The position numbers and the translations under genes are program-made. Shown here piece by piece: positions 13,216 to 27,245 of a DNA stretch of 64,000 bases. Within the stretch, counting starts at the first letter, position 1. Every line of letters begins with the position of its first letter. The notes under the pieces are model-generated. The model had not been told where the DNA came from and did no database searches. It was given only the letters and a program-made list of their open reading frames with translations. This stretch comes from Anseranas semipalmata (lineage: Eukaryota > Chordata > Aves > Anseriformes > Anseranatidae): assembly GCA_013399115.1 (NCBI GenBank), contig VXAA01003307.1, positions 249,091-313,090 of the forward strand. Direction: 5' to 3'.

Positions 13216-16200
13216 AGCAGCGAAGCCCCGTGTGGGCAGAAAGAAGAAGAAAGATCTGTCCTGACACGGCGCCTTGGCCGCGGTGCCCAGGGAGTACCGG
13301 GGGGCAGAGGTACCTGGGCACACGGCGGGCACACACCTGGAACAGCTCCGGCGTTCCCCATCGCAAGTGAGCGGGCAAGTTCCAAACCAAGCAGGTCTCT
13401 CAATTTTTACTATTATCTATAAATAAACACTGGTGGTTTAATTTATGAAAATTCAAGTGAAATCCTTGACAATTTCTGTTACCATACGAAGTTTTAATCT
13501 TTCTTTATACAATCAGGCACAAAAATAGCATGGGAACAAATTCATGACCTCTCTGGCCAGGAGTTCCAAAAGCCTTTTCGCGGGGGAAGCATCACCAGTG
13601 ACCTTCCCAACGCTGGCTGCCAGTTATAGCTCCATATGGGGCCTGGCCTCTTTGGGGAACATCTGCATAGCTCTTTTTAGCACAAAAATGCTAACAAATT
13701 TAAGAATCCCAACTCAATATGGCTGCCACCTGCTTACCAGGTGTCCACCTGAAGTTAACTTAACCTCAACTAAATTTTGAGATAATGACGACGAGCAGAA
13801 GGGTACCACAACCAACTGCAGAGTGCAACAATCAACACTAGAAAGGCAAGTGTTTAGAAAAAATTGTATTATAAGCATTAAATAAGGTTAAATTTTAGAG
13901 CAAAGAATTCTGACAGTAAAAGGAGATGGGGAAGAAGAGTTAACTCACCTATGGAATTTATTGAGTCCTTAATACCACCAACATTAGAGCAGAGGGGGAG
14001 ACATGGTCAGGAGAACAAACCTTCAACAGTGCTAGTGCAAACCAAATATTTACTAAATTAACCTGTGTTAATGATGGGGCCCCAGGAAACTCTGCTAGAT
14101 AGCAAGGCTACAGAGGTATCCACACACACAGCATCAGTTTGAACTTTTCTGCTGCTTATTTTTACTGTCTGTAATGTGACAAACCAAATGCTTTGCACCA
14201 AGAGTCTCAAAAGAAATAGAGGTTTCATGGATGTAAAATGCACTAAAATGTTGTTTTTTCTTTTTTAATAAGAAAATTATTATAAGCCTTTTTATCTAAC
14301 AACCTCCAGCATCTCTGTAGAATTACACAGAATTATTTCCATTCAGATTGAGCCCAATTTGCCTCTCCCAAATGACCAATTTCAAATTCCGTATTTCCTA
14401 GCTAGGATAGCAGCAGCTGTTGCAACAGCATGCATATGTGCATTTTAAAAGCTTAAAATATCATACATGTAATCAACCACCAACACCAGAAGAACTGTAA
14501 TCCACTCGACTCGTAACTCATAGTACTTTTCATCCGAAATCCTCAAAATCCCACAGGAATTGTCACAGTCTCTCGTTAGGTAAGCACCAAACGCCCCCTC
14601 GATCAGCATGCCTCAGCATGGTTTGCTCAGCAGCCACAGCACTTCAGCCGCACGGAATCCAGGGATTCCCGCACCATTTTGTTATCCCGGGCTTCCCTGG
14701 CCGATCCCTCCATTCAGACAGCCCTCTGCTCGCTCCCACCTCGCTCGTGTCCCGGGTGACGTGATTACGTGGCATAATGGATGCGCACCCACGGGTGGGA
14801 AATCTTTCAGGATTCACTGGGGAATCCGTACAAAAAGCTACAGGATTTCAGACAGAGGGAACAGCTTCTACAGCTCTTTTCTCAGCATCTCAGCTCTACA
14901 CGCCCAGCTGTCAGGACGCGGAACAAGCGGCTGAGCGTCCCTCTGGAACGGGCCGCACAAAAGCGAGGACACGCAGGCTGGCAGCTCCTGGACATGGCAA
15001 ATACGTTGACTCACTGGGTTACTGCAGCAAAGGGCGCACCTGGCTGCCTGCCAGCATTAAAAACAAAGATGACATCCAGCTAAGACGACTGTAAAGCAAT
15101 AGAGGCCACACAGATAAGAAAACAAGTTAATTCAGGTGCAAAGCAACGCCGTGAAAGGTAGAAACTGGAAAAACGCCAGAAGGAGAACAGTTATGGATGC
15201 ATCCCCATTAGCCACTCAAAACTCACCATAAAAAGCAATTACTTCCATTTACCAGAGATCCAAAATACAAATACATCATTTTGAAGAACAGCTTCTACGT
15301 GGACCCAGGTGACAAAGCAAAACTGCGTATCATTTTCCAAATGCAACAAGCCCGCGCAGATAAGGCTTATGCTCACGAAAAATAGGGAAGATAGGTCTAC
15401 AGTAGCACTCCCTATCCTTAACACGCTGGCATGTGCTATTGCACCCTTTTTTCGCTGATCACATGCTTCTGCAACATTTCAGCTCCATGTGGCTGCAGAG
15501 AGCTTTTGCACAGACTGACAACTTCAGTCGATTCTCATCGCTACTGCTCAGGCTGCTTTGTGTCTGAGCATCTATCGCCGCTTCGTGACAGCTGCAGAAG
15601 ATGCCCCATCTCTCAAAAAGAAAGAGCTTAAAAAAAACTTAAAGCCACAGAATAAAGATGCTCCTCACACAGACAAGTTTACTTGCTTCTGAATCTGTGC
15701 TGCTCAGCAGTTTTATGTAACTTGAGTGACACGTACTCTCCGCATGCTAAATGGAAGTCCGAAGCCTGAGGCTGTTTGTCAGCCCAAAACACAATGAACC
15801 CACACGCACTCTCCCTTCAGACAGCTCAAAGAGAAATTCTGGTCAGTTGTTTCAACATCTATTATTCTAGAAAGGAATTCACAATACAGGCATGTATCAG
15901 ACATCTATTTGCTCCTGCGATATTAATATTTGCTTCTACCAACATTCAATCCTTTCCACTTCAAAGAGCCCAACAAAGCCCAAACCGACTATAAATGCCT
16001 TTCTGTGCATTTCTTAATTTAAATACGGTTCAGTGTCATGTACAATGATACACAATTCCCCAACCACTGATTGTCAAAGAAATACTTTGACAATTTCAAG
16101 GTGTTATTCATCTCACTCCATGGAATTAGGGGCTGGGTGGTCTGTAATTGTAATTAAGCCGTTCTTCTTTATGCCTACTCAAAGCTGAGCAAGCCACGAG

Positions 16201-19200
16201 CGTGCCCTCGCAGGTCGCCCCGTGGCAGACAGCAGACTGACTGGGTTGCAGCCACCGACGCCTGGCAGCTCGAGGGCGATCCGTGATGGCACAGAGCCCG
16301 TCAAGCTGAGTTCCCAACAAAAAAAAACAAAGTACAACTCAGTGGCCCAACAAACGCTCACGAACACCACTATACTGGCTCCACCTCTGGTGTTTGCTCT
16401 TCATCGTACTATGAAATCTTGCTCCAAACCCCCGGATGGCTAAAACCCAACCTCTCAGAAGGCCTTAGAAGTGCACGAATCCCAGTACGCATGCTGCCTC
16501 ACCACCCTTCATTCACTTACCTTCTCCCTGTTCCCTTCCACATGCAAGGCTGTGACAACCTCAAGTCTACTTCTCAGCCTGTATTCTGCCCACCTCCACA
16601 GCCTCCAGGTCCCCTTCCCTTCCCGGTCATTTGCTCTTTTCTCGCCCCTATTACGGCTGCATCAACCTCTGCCACCGTCTGTGCTGGCTGCTCTGCCTCT
16701 GCGAAGAATCCTTGAAAAGCGAACGTGGGGATGTGGCTTTTGGGGTAAGGCTCACAGCCCTTTAGAGAGGCAGCCACACCGCTAGCACAAGAGGAAAGGA
16801 GATCTGACCACCTACACCCACTCGGGGAAACAGCAGCACTGGGGGCAGCGGCCCCTCCGAGCGGGGCAGAGATCCCATGGAAGCACTGCAGTACAGCAAG
16901 GAAATCGCTGCAAGGCAAGCTACGGGAGCGGCTGCAGAAAGCAACAAGACGTTGCTCTGAATGTCCTCGCACTCTGACCAAGGCAGGGGCAGCACAAGTT
17001 GCTTCCTTTTACTGACAGACTGCCAGCCTCACAGCACCCTGTGTTCAGTAGTGGACAGGGGCGAGCACGAAGCCCGCAGCCACCTGGATAATGGGCCGTG
17101 CTCCAAATCCACACACTGCCCGTCTCCACAGCAAGGTAACCACTTCCAAAGGCCGCCTCAGACACGTTAACCACAGGGTCTGGTACACCACAGAGCCTGC
17201 TGGTAACCCAGCAAACTCTCCAGCAGGAGAAAAAAAAAGGCACCAGCTCTCCGTAACCTTCAAGGCTACAACAGCAATATAAAGAAACCTCACGTTCCCT
17301 GCCCAGCTAGCGGGACTCACCGCCTGTCTCCACCCACGAGTGCACGTGCTTTCTTTCCCATTTCATGTAAAGCGTTCCACTGGAGACCAAGCATTCCCAG
17401 GGCACGTGGTTTGGAGTCATCACACCTCTGGGCTTGTGATACTCACGGGAAGCGGCCTGCTTCTGAAGGGTTACATCAGTACGCCCACACTAAAAGCTGC
17501 TTTTAGAATTAGAGCTCACATACATGGCTGAAAGATCTTTTGGTAAAACAAACCGCGACCTCACTGAGCACACGAACCTTCACCAGCTTAAATAAAAAAG
17601 GTTATGTAGTAACCACCTTCACAATTAATCCTTTTGTGTTTTAGCTAATGAGTCAATGCTTGCATCATCCAAGCAATAAAGCCTCGGGCGCTCTGCAAGC
17701 ACACATTTCCAAGATATTCCTTGAAAGCCACTGACAAGGGCTTGCCTACAACCCCTGCCATCATTTCAGCAGTCACAAGCTCAGATTTCAGTGTCTAGCT
17801 GTAAGCAGAGACCCAGTGTATGTGCAGCTCCCAGTTTTGACATCCCAGTACATTACATTCTCTCCCTCATTTTGCTTTTCTTCAGATACTCTACGTTAGA
17901 GTTGTATGTTCTGAAAAATGACATGCCAGATGTGCAGACAGCCACTTCTGAACAAGTTAGGTACAACAGTGAAACGAGGGCAGAGCTCAGCAGGCACCAA
18001 GTTCAGACAGCTCGTGCATCGATTCTGACGCTGTCACAACGAACGCGAGGAGTCACCAGGCTCACACAGCAGCAGTGCCTGCTCCACGTTCAGCCATTCA
18101 GCCGGCGTGCTAAAACCATACTGTGTGCGCTCACCCCTCCTGCTTCACATCACTGCTTCCAGCCTAATAGAGGCAGGGGAGCGTGTTTCTTTACAAGCAC
18201 TTATCCCAGTGCTTCCTCTAAACCTACAGATTTAGTTGCACCGCAGCAGAAATCCATATGATGCATTTGAGAAACTAAAGTGTCCAATACAACGCTGGTT
18301 CTTTTAAAAAAAAACACCACCAACTGTTTATCAAGATGGACCCCAGTTCTTTGGGAGCCAAAGACTCTCTACATACTGGTATACATCTGGAATACAAGTT
18401 GTGGGCCAGGCAGATAGGTGAAGGATATTTATATCCTCGGGTAAAGGTGCCTGAAATTAAGAACTTACTGTCCTCGCCCCTGGGGTGAAGCAGCATCGGG
18501 CAGCTCCGAGCGGTTCTGCGCCAGCTCCTGTGCCGCAGCCGGGCTGCTCGCTCCAGCGTCTCCGTACTTCAAGGCCACAACCCTTCACCGCCACCCAGAA
18601 CAGTTAAATAAATACAATTAAGGGAAGGATATTAGCAGTCACGGGTCATTAATAACCAAGTGGTACCTTATACAGGATTAGAAAACCGTTCTCAACATTC
18701 ACTGAATTCTAAGCATTGAAACCTGAATTCATCTGTATTCTGGATATGGACAAATAACCAAACCCTTGAAAACAAAGGTCAGTAATGGAAACAAAGCTCT
18801 AACTACAGCGATGCGTTTGGCACGATGGTTTAATAACAGACTTCGAAACACAAGGAGGAACGCACTGGGAATGCTGGGTCCGTGGTTTTAAGGAGAGAAG
18901 CGTTAGTGCCGGCAGGTCAGGAGCTATGCAGTTACCTCCTTCCCCCCGCACGGCTGACAGCAAACAAATTGCCGGGCTGGTCCTTCAGTGTCACTTCCTG
19001 CTGAGCAGATTTCAAGCAACGCTGCTGGCTCCTTGTCAGGAAACAATGTGCTAGAGCCCCGTTCTGCAATAAATGGTTCGAGCAATTTACTGCGTTCATT
19101 TGAAACTCACAGGAGTATTCCTGACGCCTGGACTGTAGTTCTTATTTGGCAAATGATTTTATTATAAACTGGTATCATAGCGAATCCATTTTCTTTAAAG

Positions 19201-22117
19201 GGTTTCTGCTGCTGTTTAATGGACTGTCAGTATAATTTAGATTTCATCTATTTAAACTCATTCAAGCCTAGCTCCTGATTGTACAATAAATGGAACATAT
19301 TTCTATTCAACAAAATTAATGGCAGTTAATTGTAGTCTGCAGTCCCCAATTTTATAAAAGCAACTGTTGTGCAGTTCAGGCACCAAGCTACACGATTTCC
19401 CACACCAATTATTTTTCCACACTTCTCACGCACACCCACAACACCTTACACAGCTTCTCTTGCGAGATGCACTCTGATGTTACCAAAATATGCCACAACG
19501 AAAGCAAAGAGGTTGCAGGGGCTCAGCCACTAATTCATCGTAGGGGATCCTCCTGTCCTATAATACATTCTCTTTTTCAATTAAATTCACGGAAATGAAG
19601 GAAGGGTGGCATTAATAGTGCAGGCCACTAAAAAACAATTTCTGAAATAGCCACTCAGCCCAAGAGCTCCTCCTTTAGCAATAGATAAGGTTTACTGCAC
19701 ACGTGCCATTTAAACTATCTCTTCTGCTCCAAGGTCTCTGTGCACTTTTGGTAAAGATGCAACCCCAATTTTTTAAATTTTTTAGATTAGCAAATAAAGA
19801 TTTGCTCCCAACACCCCTCACTGATGTTTTCCAAATGCCTACCTAGCCCTGTCTCCCAGACCTGAACTGGATGCATTTCACTAGCTCCTCAAGGACGCTT
19901 ATTTATAAAGTACTGTGGAGGACAAAACACGCACAGTACCACGAACGTACCACACAGCTACATGGCTTCACTTTTTTTTGTTTTTAAAAAATATCCTCAA
20001 CTTTTTTTCCAGTTAAAACCCTTAACGTGCAAAGTACAACACGCTCTTAAGGAAGGATTTCTCCGAGACCTTGGATGCAAGCATAAAACAATACAAAACC
20101 AACAGAGTAAGTTGTCAAGGTCTCCCCCAGCCACCTGACCAATCTCCGCAAGCTCTCAGGGCACAGCGGGCACTTGGCTGATGCACGCAAGAACCTCCAG
20201 ATTACGGGACTGAGGTTCTGCACCCCGAGATGCAGAACTGCCCCTCTCGTGCCCCTTCCACTCCTTGTTTCCAAGCTCTGTTACTGAGTCAGTGCTGACG
20301 TTAGAAGAGATCGACAACATACAGTTGGCCCGAGGCTGTACCAAATGTGAAAACAGGCATCTGTGCACGGCTTTGAGTTTTAAGAAGTTTTTTGTTGGAC
20401 CACGCATAATTATAACTCTGCTCTCGTGTGCTAGCAAGCGCACCAAGACAACTTGGAAGAGAAAACCGTTCTATTCCCCAGCCTGCCACAAACACCAAAT
20501 GGTTGCTTAACTTCTCTCCCTCAGTTACCCTTTTGGTAGTTACAGTGCAACACGCTACAATACCTCATAGAAATACATATGAGTTTTATTTGTGTAACCC
20601 TCAACTGGAAAAAAAAATTACAGCCATCATTATTTCCCTCGTACTGGCCCAACACTTTGTCCTCCCGAACAGACAAACGGGCAGAGTAATCCATTTTACG
20701 AGTTGCTGGTGCAGCCTTGAACAGGAACACATGTTGGGGAAAGGAAAAAACTAAAATGTGTCACTTGGGTGAGGATGTTTTCATAGAACTCTGTATTCAA
20801 AACACTGCAGTCTCTTTCTCAAAGCCTGCTGCGATGCAAATACTGACAGTCACGGCAAGGGAGCTTGTGATATCCTCCCTATTGTCTGCTAACCTGATAC
20901 TCATCTACCTGCAATTTTTTTTATTTTTTTAAATCAAGACTAGCAGCACTGAAACAGACGTTTATTTAAAAAAACAATTAAGTAATACATATTTTCTAAA
21001 ATTATTCTCCTATTGTTTAAATTTGTAAATAGCTCAGATGCCTTTTTAAGGGAATACATTAGTGCAGCAGCTGTAAGGCTGATCTTACAGCAGAAGCGTA
21101 TTTACGTTGTTTCAACATAGTGATGTTACTTTTTTTTTTCCTTCATTTTCAAGTATAACAATTATGCTAGTAGGCTAGACAGCTGCTTCAACAAGAAATG
21201 CCCACTTCAGGGAGAAAAATATATGCTTCCCTTGCTATTAAGAGGAGTACAATCACCACAGTAAAGACACAAGCATAACTTATTTTTAAGCCAAAGAAAA
21301 ATAAAAACATGTCTACATTTAGGTATATTCCTTTCCTAAACAGTACAAATAAAATGTCTAAGCAATCTTCTACCTGGAGCATAAAGTGAACTGCTGGGCT
21401 CCAAGGGGCAACTGTAGCATCGCTCCTGGTACAGAAGTTAAAATGTGCGTTAAGCGCGCTACTTACACCAGTACTGCCATTATAATCCACCAGTCACTCA
21501 TTTAGCCAGGGGGCAACGAAAGACGTGGCACCTTCCACCAAGCAAAAATAGGAAATGCAGCTGGTAAATTAATACAGGAGAAGTTCAAACTATTTTAAGC
21601 GAAATAAATCGGGGACAGGCCATGAGCAATTACTGCAGCCATAAACTCCACTTTCACCACCGTTTCAAGGAATTCTTTCCCTTAGTCCAATTTTTCCATA
21701 GTTGCTTCCCACACACTGTTTTTATTTCAAAATTGCCATTTGCCTAATTTCATAATGGCATGCTGCATTCCCCACCAAGTATTACTTTATGTTCAGTTGC
21801 AGTCTTTCTACATTCATCCTCTGCAAAAATAATTCCCTAAGCCAGCCTGCAGAACTGCTCGTATCTGTGTCCCACAATTACCTACGGTAATTAAACCACA
21901 GCTTTCAATTAGAGCTGTAGTCGCACGCACAAATAACCATCTTACCAATAAGGCCTTCAAGTAAAGTTTCGCATTTGCTCTGTAACAGCTCCAAAGCACC
22001 CCGGCTTTACAAAGTGCTTCTATTTTTCATTACAGGCTCCTCAGGGAGCATGGTATGGGGTTTACTCTCCACACCATACGTTTAGTGAGCTCACACGTTA
22101 CCTTTAACAATATTTTG

Positions 22118-22216
22118 TTATAGGAGTCCGTGGTGGTACACCTCCTCGTTAGGGACCCACGTCTTGTAGTGGTGGAACGAGGGCTGGCTCACAGGTAAAG
22201 CATCAGCAATGCCACC
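22118..22216 (-). other. Protein-like open segment, possible terminal exon of unknown gene
   Basis: On the minus strand, after TTTCTCTGTAG at 22217, 32 codons run to a TAA stop and read GGIADALPVSQ (1-11), then PSFHHYKTWVPNEEVYHHGLL (12-32). From codon 8 most third positions are G or C (TTC CAC CAC TAC AAG ACG TGG GTC), unlike the AT-rich flanks, which is typical of bird coding exons. A minus-strand AATAAA lies about 390 nt downstream (21721-21726). Against this: the RERE phase-1 donor would enter in another frame and stop after four codons; the opposite strand is also open between an AG and a GT; and I do not recognise the peptide. It may be a real last exon of an unannotated or alternative transcript, or a chance GC-rich patch. 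Confidence 0.3.
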
Positions 22217-25200
22217 CTACAGAGAAAGCCTTATCCAAAATTCCCCTCCCGCACGTTTGTTATGAAAGCATGATCCCAGTGCGATGCAGTAACAGCAGAG
22301 ACGACACGACAGGCTTTCTGTAACTACCTGTTTGGCTGGCACCGGGTAAGCCACGTCCCCGGCCACCCCTCGCGCTCTCGCACCGCTGCTCTTCGGGACC
22401 ACGAAGGGCGAACCCCGCTGGGGCAATGGGCCTGCTGGAGCACCCCGATGGGCGCTCCGGCTGTGTCTGTCCGGCACCAACAGCTGCCCACAGACAGAGC
22501 AGCGCCTGCCACGGGTGGGAGTGGGCATGGACACAGTAACAGTGCCTCAAGCTTTATTCAGGCTGGTTTACGTTTTCTGCTCACGCTAACAGCCTGTAGA
22601 CAGAAGTGTTAGTTAAAAGCAGTTAAGCAGCAAACATTCTGCCACGTAAGCTTAATTATTTTCTACATATACTATTATTCACCCACTCTATCTTTAAAAA
22701 CCACTTTTTTCTTCACTAAGATCTCAAATCCTGCGAATAAAAACAAATTACAGCGACTGTTACGAATAAAAAAATCCAATAGTGAAGAACAGGAGTAGCA
22801 CAAGTTTCAATTCCACGTACAAACTGTTCTCTATGGACTTCTATCAACTTTAAAAGAAAAAGCTTCTGTGATGCTTTTATGCATCTTTAAGTGCATTTAC
22901 ACATTTTGTTAACCTTCGTGATGTTTTATGGCCCACCGACTAATCCAGGTCTTTGCTCTCTTTTTTCCTTCTTTCCATTACTACTGCATTTGTTTCCACT
23001 AAAACAGTAGTCAAAGACAACCTCTTCTTCTAGAAAATTGTTATGAGCTTTCCTCACCACTATGCGCATATGCAGGAAGGCTGAAAACACAGTGGCATCA
23101 GTGTGAAAAATAAGGGGACTTCTGAACACATCAGGCAGCACAGCTCTTGCGGTTATTCCTATCTTTCCTATCTTGAGGTTATTCCAGCTGAAAGTCTGTC
23201 ACTGAATACCTGGTTATTTCACTGATCTAGTATCGTCACAATAACAGACTTCCAAATGAGGAGGGAAATAAGGAGTGCAGCATGGTAGAATACATGCTCA
23301 TTTCAACTGTGAAGCTTCTGAGGAAAGAAGATGGTTTAGAAGAACTAACCACACCTGCAGGCACTCAAATACCTCCACGACAAACCAGCTTGACCCATGC
23401 AACACAGACAGAAAAGACCAGTCTGGTCAAAGACCTCCTAACATCAAAACGCACAGCTGAAACAAGTCATTCCATTACATTTCTTCCTTCTGTCCAAGTG
23501 TAAAATTCAGATTTTAAAGTTTCCCAGAAAAGAATTTTATTCCAACTTTTTCACAGATCTAAAAACTCACCAGAAGTTCAAGGTTTACAGAAAATACATA
23601 TTCGTACATCTATGTGTATATTTTAATTTAGGCAAGGCCACCTCTCTCAGCTGGTAAAGCTGTCAGAATAAATAGAAGGCAGCATCTGGAAGGATGACAA
23701 ACACATGAGTCAATGTCAAATGCAAACCAATCACTGTCAGGGAGCAAGCCAAATTCCTGCATTTCAATTTCACTAATGTTCTCCAACCTAAATACCAACA
23801 TACCACTTTAAACAAAAGTGCTTCCTCCCCCTGTTTACTTTGTTACAAATTTGTTTGTTTTCTTTTATAAAGCTGATGGGGGTTTCCAGACCAAAACAGC
23901 TGTGTCAGCAGTTCTCCCAGTTACAACAACGCAAAACATCCAGGCTCGGTCATTATACGGGGAACATTTAACAAGTAATTCAGCCAGCAAAAACTAAAGC
24001 TCAGAAATGCAGAAGTCTTAATACTTGCTTGCTAACCAAATGGGCAGCGCATTTGAAGACAGCTGGAGGAAATCTCAGCCCAGCTAAATCTTAGGTAAAC
24101 ATCATTCTGGTTCCAATGCGACTGGGAGCTGCACCAACCACGCTGCACGGGCTGGACCTTGGTGTCAGGGCTGCAGATGTGACCAAAATGCACCCCACCA
24201 TCTTCAGATATTTCCTCGTGGTGAGAACACAATAACAGCATCCCTGCCTTCCCGAAATCCGAGCCACTGAAGACAACAAACTATTTCCTAGCTTATGAAG
24301 TGCTCCCTTTGAAACAATGACCAAATACCCTGGAATTACCAAATGTATCACAGTGAAAAGTATGCAAGATCTCACTTTGACACATTTGGTGACAACCAAG
24401 CAGCAGTATTTCACAACAGTACACCTGACCTGCACATTCAGTCTCTTCCCTTCTCTGATGCCTGTCCAGATAATAGCTTATGGGGTTATGGTGCCCCCTG
24501 AACAGCTCTAGGGACAGAAATCCAACAAAACTTGTGACATCAACCTACACATCCAGAGAAGTTAGTACTCAAGTTGTATTTTCTAGTAGCAATATCTGAG
24601 TTTCATTCCAGTAACACTGATTTCCCACACCTTAAAAAAGGTCCAATAGCTTTCCCAAACAGCGATTGCCTAAACCATCCCCAAACAGCAAAGACATACC
24701 TTCCCCTGTGTGCGGGCACTGGACCGGGTGTCCCAGGATCCGCTTACAGCCACTGAAAGCAGGACAAGGAGCTGCACTGCCAACTGCACTACATGCCAAA
24801 GCAGAAGCATTAAATGCTTCTTAGATTGCAAAGATAGCTCACAATTTTCTTACAGCAAGATGAAAACCTCTCAGGCAGTACCGTTATCAGAAGAAACATG
24901 GATCTAAATTACAGTCTTTCCACTCAAAAAGGCACGCAAAAGGAAGCACTTTAAGCATCCTTCGCATCAGCATCATTGTGACAGGTAAAAAAAAGACAGG
25001 AAGTGCTGTGTTTAGACAGGGACCTTCAAAAACCCAACCACAAAACGTGGGTGCTGTAAGAACAGCAATACTTCCAGGTTCGTTAAGATGCACTTTCTGC
25101 TCATTAACACAACAAGGCTAACATACTGCTGTCTTTCATGATTTATGTAAATAATAAACCTCCTGACTACTGAAGCCATTTAACAGACTACAGCTAAATG

Positions 25201-27129
25201 AATGCTGAAACCCCTGATATTGCATTATTACAACGCTGAAGTACAGAGCTAAATATTCTAACCGGACCTCAGAGCAGCTGCCTGAACATAGCCAGCCCAT
25301 GTGGAGAAACATATGGCATAACCACAGATGGATGATACTAGGGCATAATATTCAGAGACAGAAAGCCTCTCATCATGCTCGCAAGCTAATGAACACAGAC
25401 GAGGTGCAGTTGCTCTGCCTCTCACAGCATCCCTGCCTTCCCGCGGCACTGCGCACCTCGGCACGCCTCGGACGGAGGCTCTCGCGTAACTTCTTGCAAA
25501 GCAGTTTGCCACAGGGCTGGAAAAAGATACAACTCCTCCAGTGCACTCTCCCATCAGAAGCATTTCACCTTCTATTACCTCACGTTGACTCCTCTTGCTG
25601 ATGTGTTGCTTATATAGCTACTGATGTCATTGTAACAACAGATCCTCATAAATCCTTTTAATCCCTGCAGATCCTTTTAAGTGTTTCTACGTAGGCAGAG
25701 CAAACAACACTGTCCTCATCTCCAGGTGACATATCAAGTCACCTGTTTTCCAAATCAACTTAGACTTTCATCCAACTAAGTTTTCAGTCCAGCATTCCTG
25801 GTGACATTACAGCAGCGTGCTCAGCGGGAACAATATCCCCAGTATTAAGTTCTATGGCTTTAATACAGCCACACACCTTCCTGACTTGCTGAGCAGATGG
25901 AGGGTGAAGGGGACAGGACCACACAGCTCCCTCCAACCAGAAAGGCACGCAAGAGATCGGAGAACAAAAAGGAAGGGCACAAGGGAAGCAGCGACAGAAC
26001 CAGCTGGTATTTTGATGCAGATATTCTTGCTAATATGTTTTCTGAAATCTTAACCCATTTACTTCACAAGGGCAATTTACTGGGATATTGAAAAGAAAAT
26101 TTCTATGTTCAAGGATAAGGTGAAGATAAAAAAGAAAAACATTTCCACACAGCAGGGTCCATGTAAGACTAAGCATGCTGTTGGCTTCCAGAACAGGGAG
26201 GAAAAAAGGTTCTCTAGAACAGCATCATCTCTACCTTTTTCATCTTTCCATTTCTGGATGGCGTCAAGCAAGTTACTGACAGTGCTTTTTGTTTTCCATC
26301 ACACATCTCCCTCCTCCAGCCAGCCAAATCAGTCCCTTACCAACTATCAAAAGCAGGGTCTACACAACATCCACTCTGTCACCCAGCTGTGTTTGGAGTA
26401 GCACGGCTGCTGGAAAAGGCCTGGACAGCTGTCCCAGGAGCTTCTTAGCCACTGAAGTCCAGAACAATAGGCCGACAGCCGTTTGATGCACTTCAATATG
26501 TTCTCCTATACAGAAAATCTTACAGAGACCAACTGCCTAACCCAAACAACAGATGCAGTTATAAGGTCTGGTTTGCACAGCAGAGTATCAAAGTATTCAA
26601 ATTTGCTTACAGTCTGCCAATCACATAAGTGGAACTGCAAAGAAAACCTACTCCCAAACAAAACCCCACAGCCCTGGAGCACACCCACACAGCTAGGAGC
26701 CACGTGGAAACCCGCGGGGCGCGGATACGAACTGGATGGGAAATCAACCCTTCGAACCATGCTGTGTTTTGGAAAAGCTGGTGGCATCGAAGGGAATCAA
26801 TCTGCACTAGAAATAGAAGGAACCTCGGCATTGAGTAATCCAAATCGAAAAGGAGGGAAAAGTCTGTCTTGATGCAGCTATCTTACACCATTACCTCATG
26901 CTAAAGAAGCCTATAAGCAAATGTGAACACACATGGTGCAATAAAAATTCATCTGCTACCATGATAGTCATTTTGACAAAAGCAAGGAAAGAACTGCAAG
27001 ACAAAATTAAAACAGAGTAGATGTGAATGGAACTGGAAGGGAGGCTGTCAAAATGGAGAGGACAGATGGGGAAGTGGGCCAAGAGGTTTTAGGATAGATC
27101 TGTGTCATTTCCAACACAGTCGAGAAGAT

Positions 27130-27245
27130 TAATTGCATAGCGTTGTCTCTAAGCTCTACTCAAATTTAAATGCATGATTTAAAGCTATGCATACATTCAT
27201 TATATCTATGCAAATTAATAAGAACAGTATTTATACAGTAACAAT
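27130..27245. promoter_or_regulatory. AT-rich block with octamer motif, candidate intronic enhancer
   Basis: The block contains a perfect POU octamer ATGCAAAT (27208-27215) followed by TAAT, with ATGCAT and TATGCAT variants a few tens of bases upstream (AAATGCATGATTT, CTATGCATACATTC). Dense homeodomain/POU-like motifs in unique, non-repetitive intron are typical of conserved developmental enhancers, which RERE introns may well hold. Conservation itself cannot be seen from one sequence. Confidence 0.3.

Noticed and set aside
22217..22534. 105-codon minus-strand frame directly upstream of, and in frame with, the 22.12-22.22 kb segment
   Set aside because: The two are separated by a TAG. The upstream part has no recognisable domain, and other frames of the same GC-rich patch are equally open.
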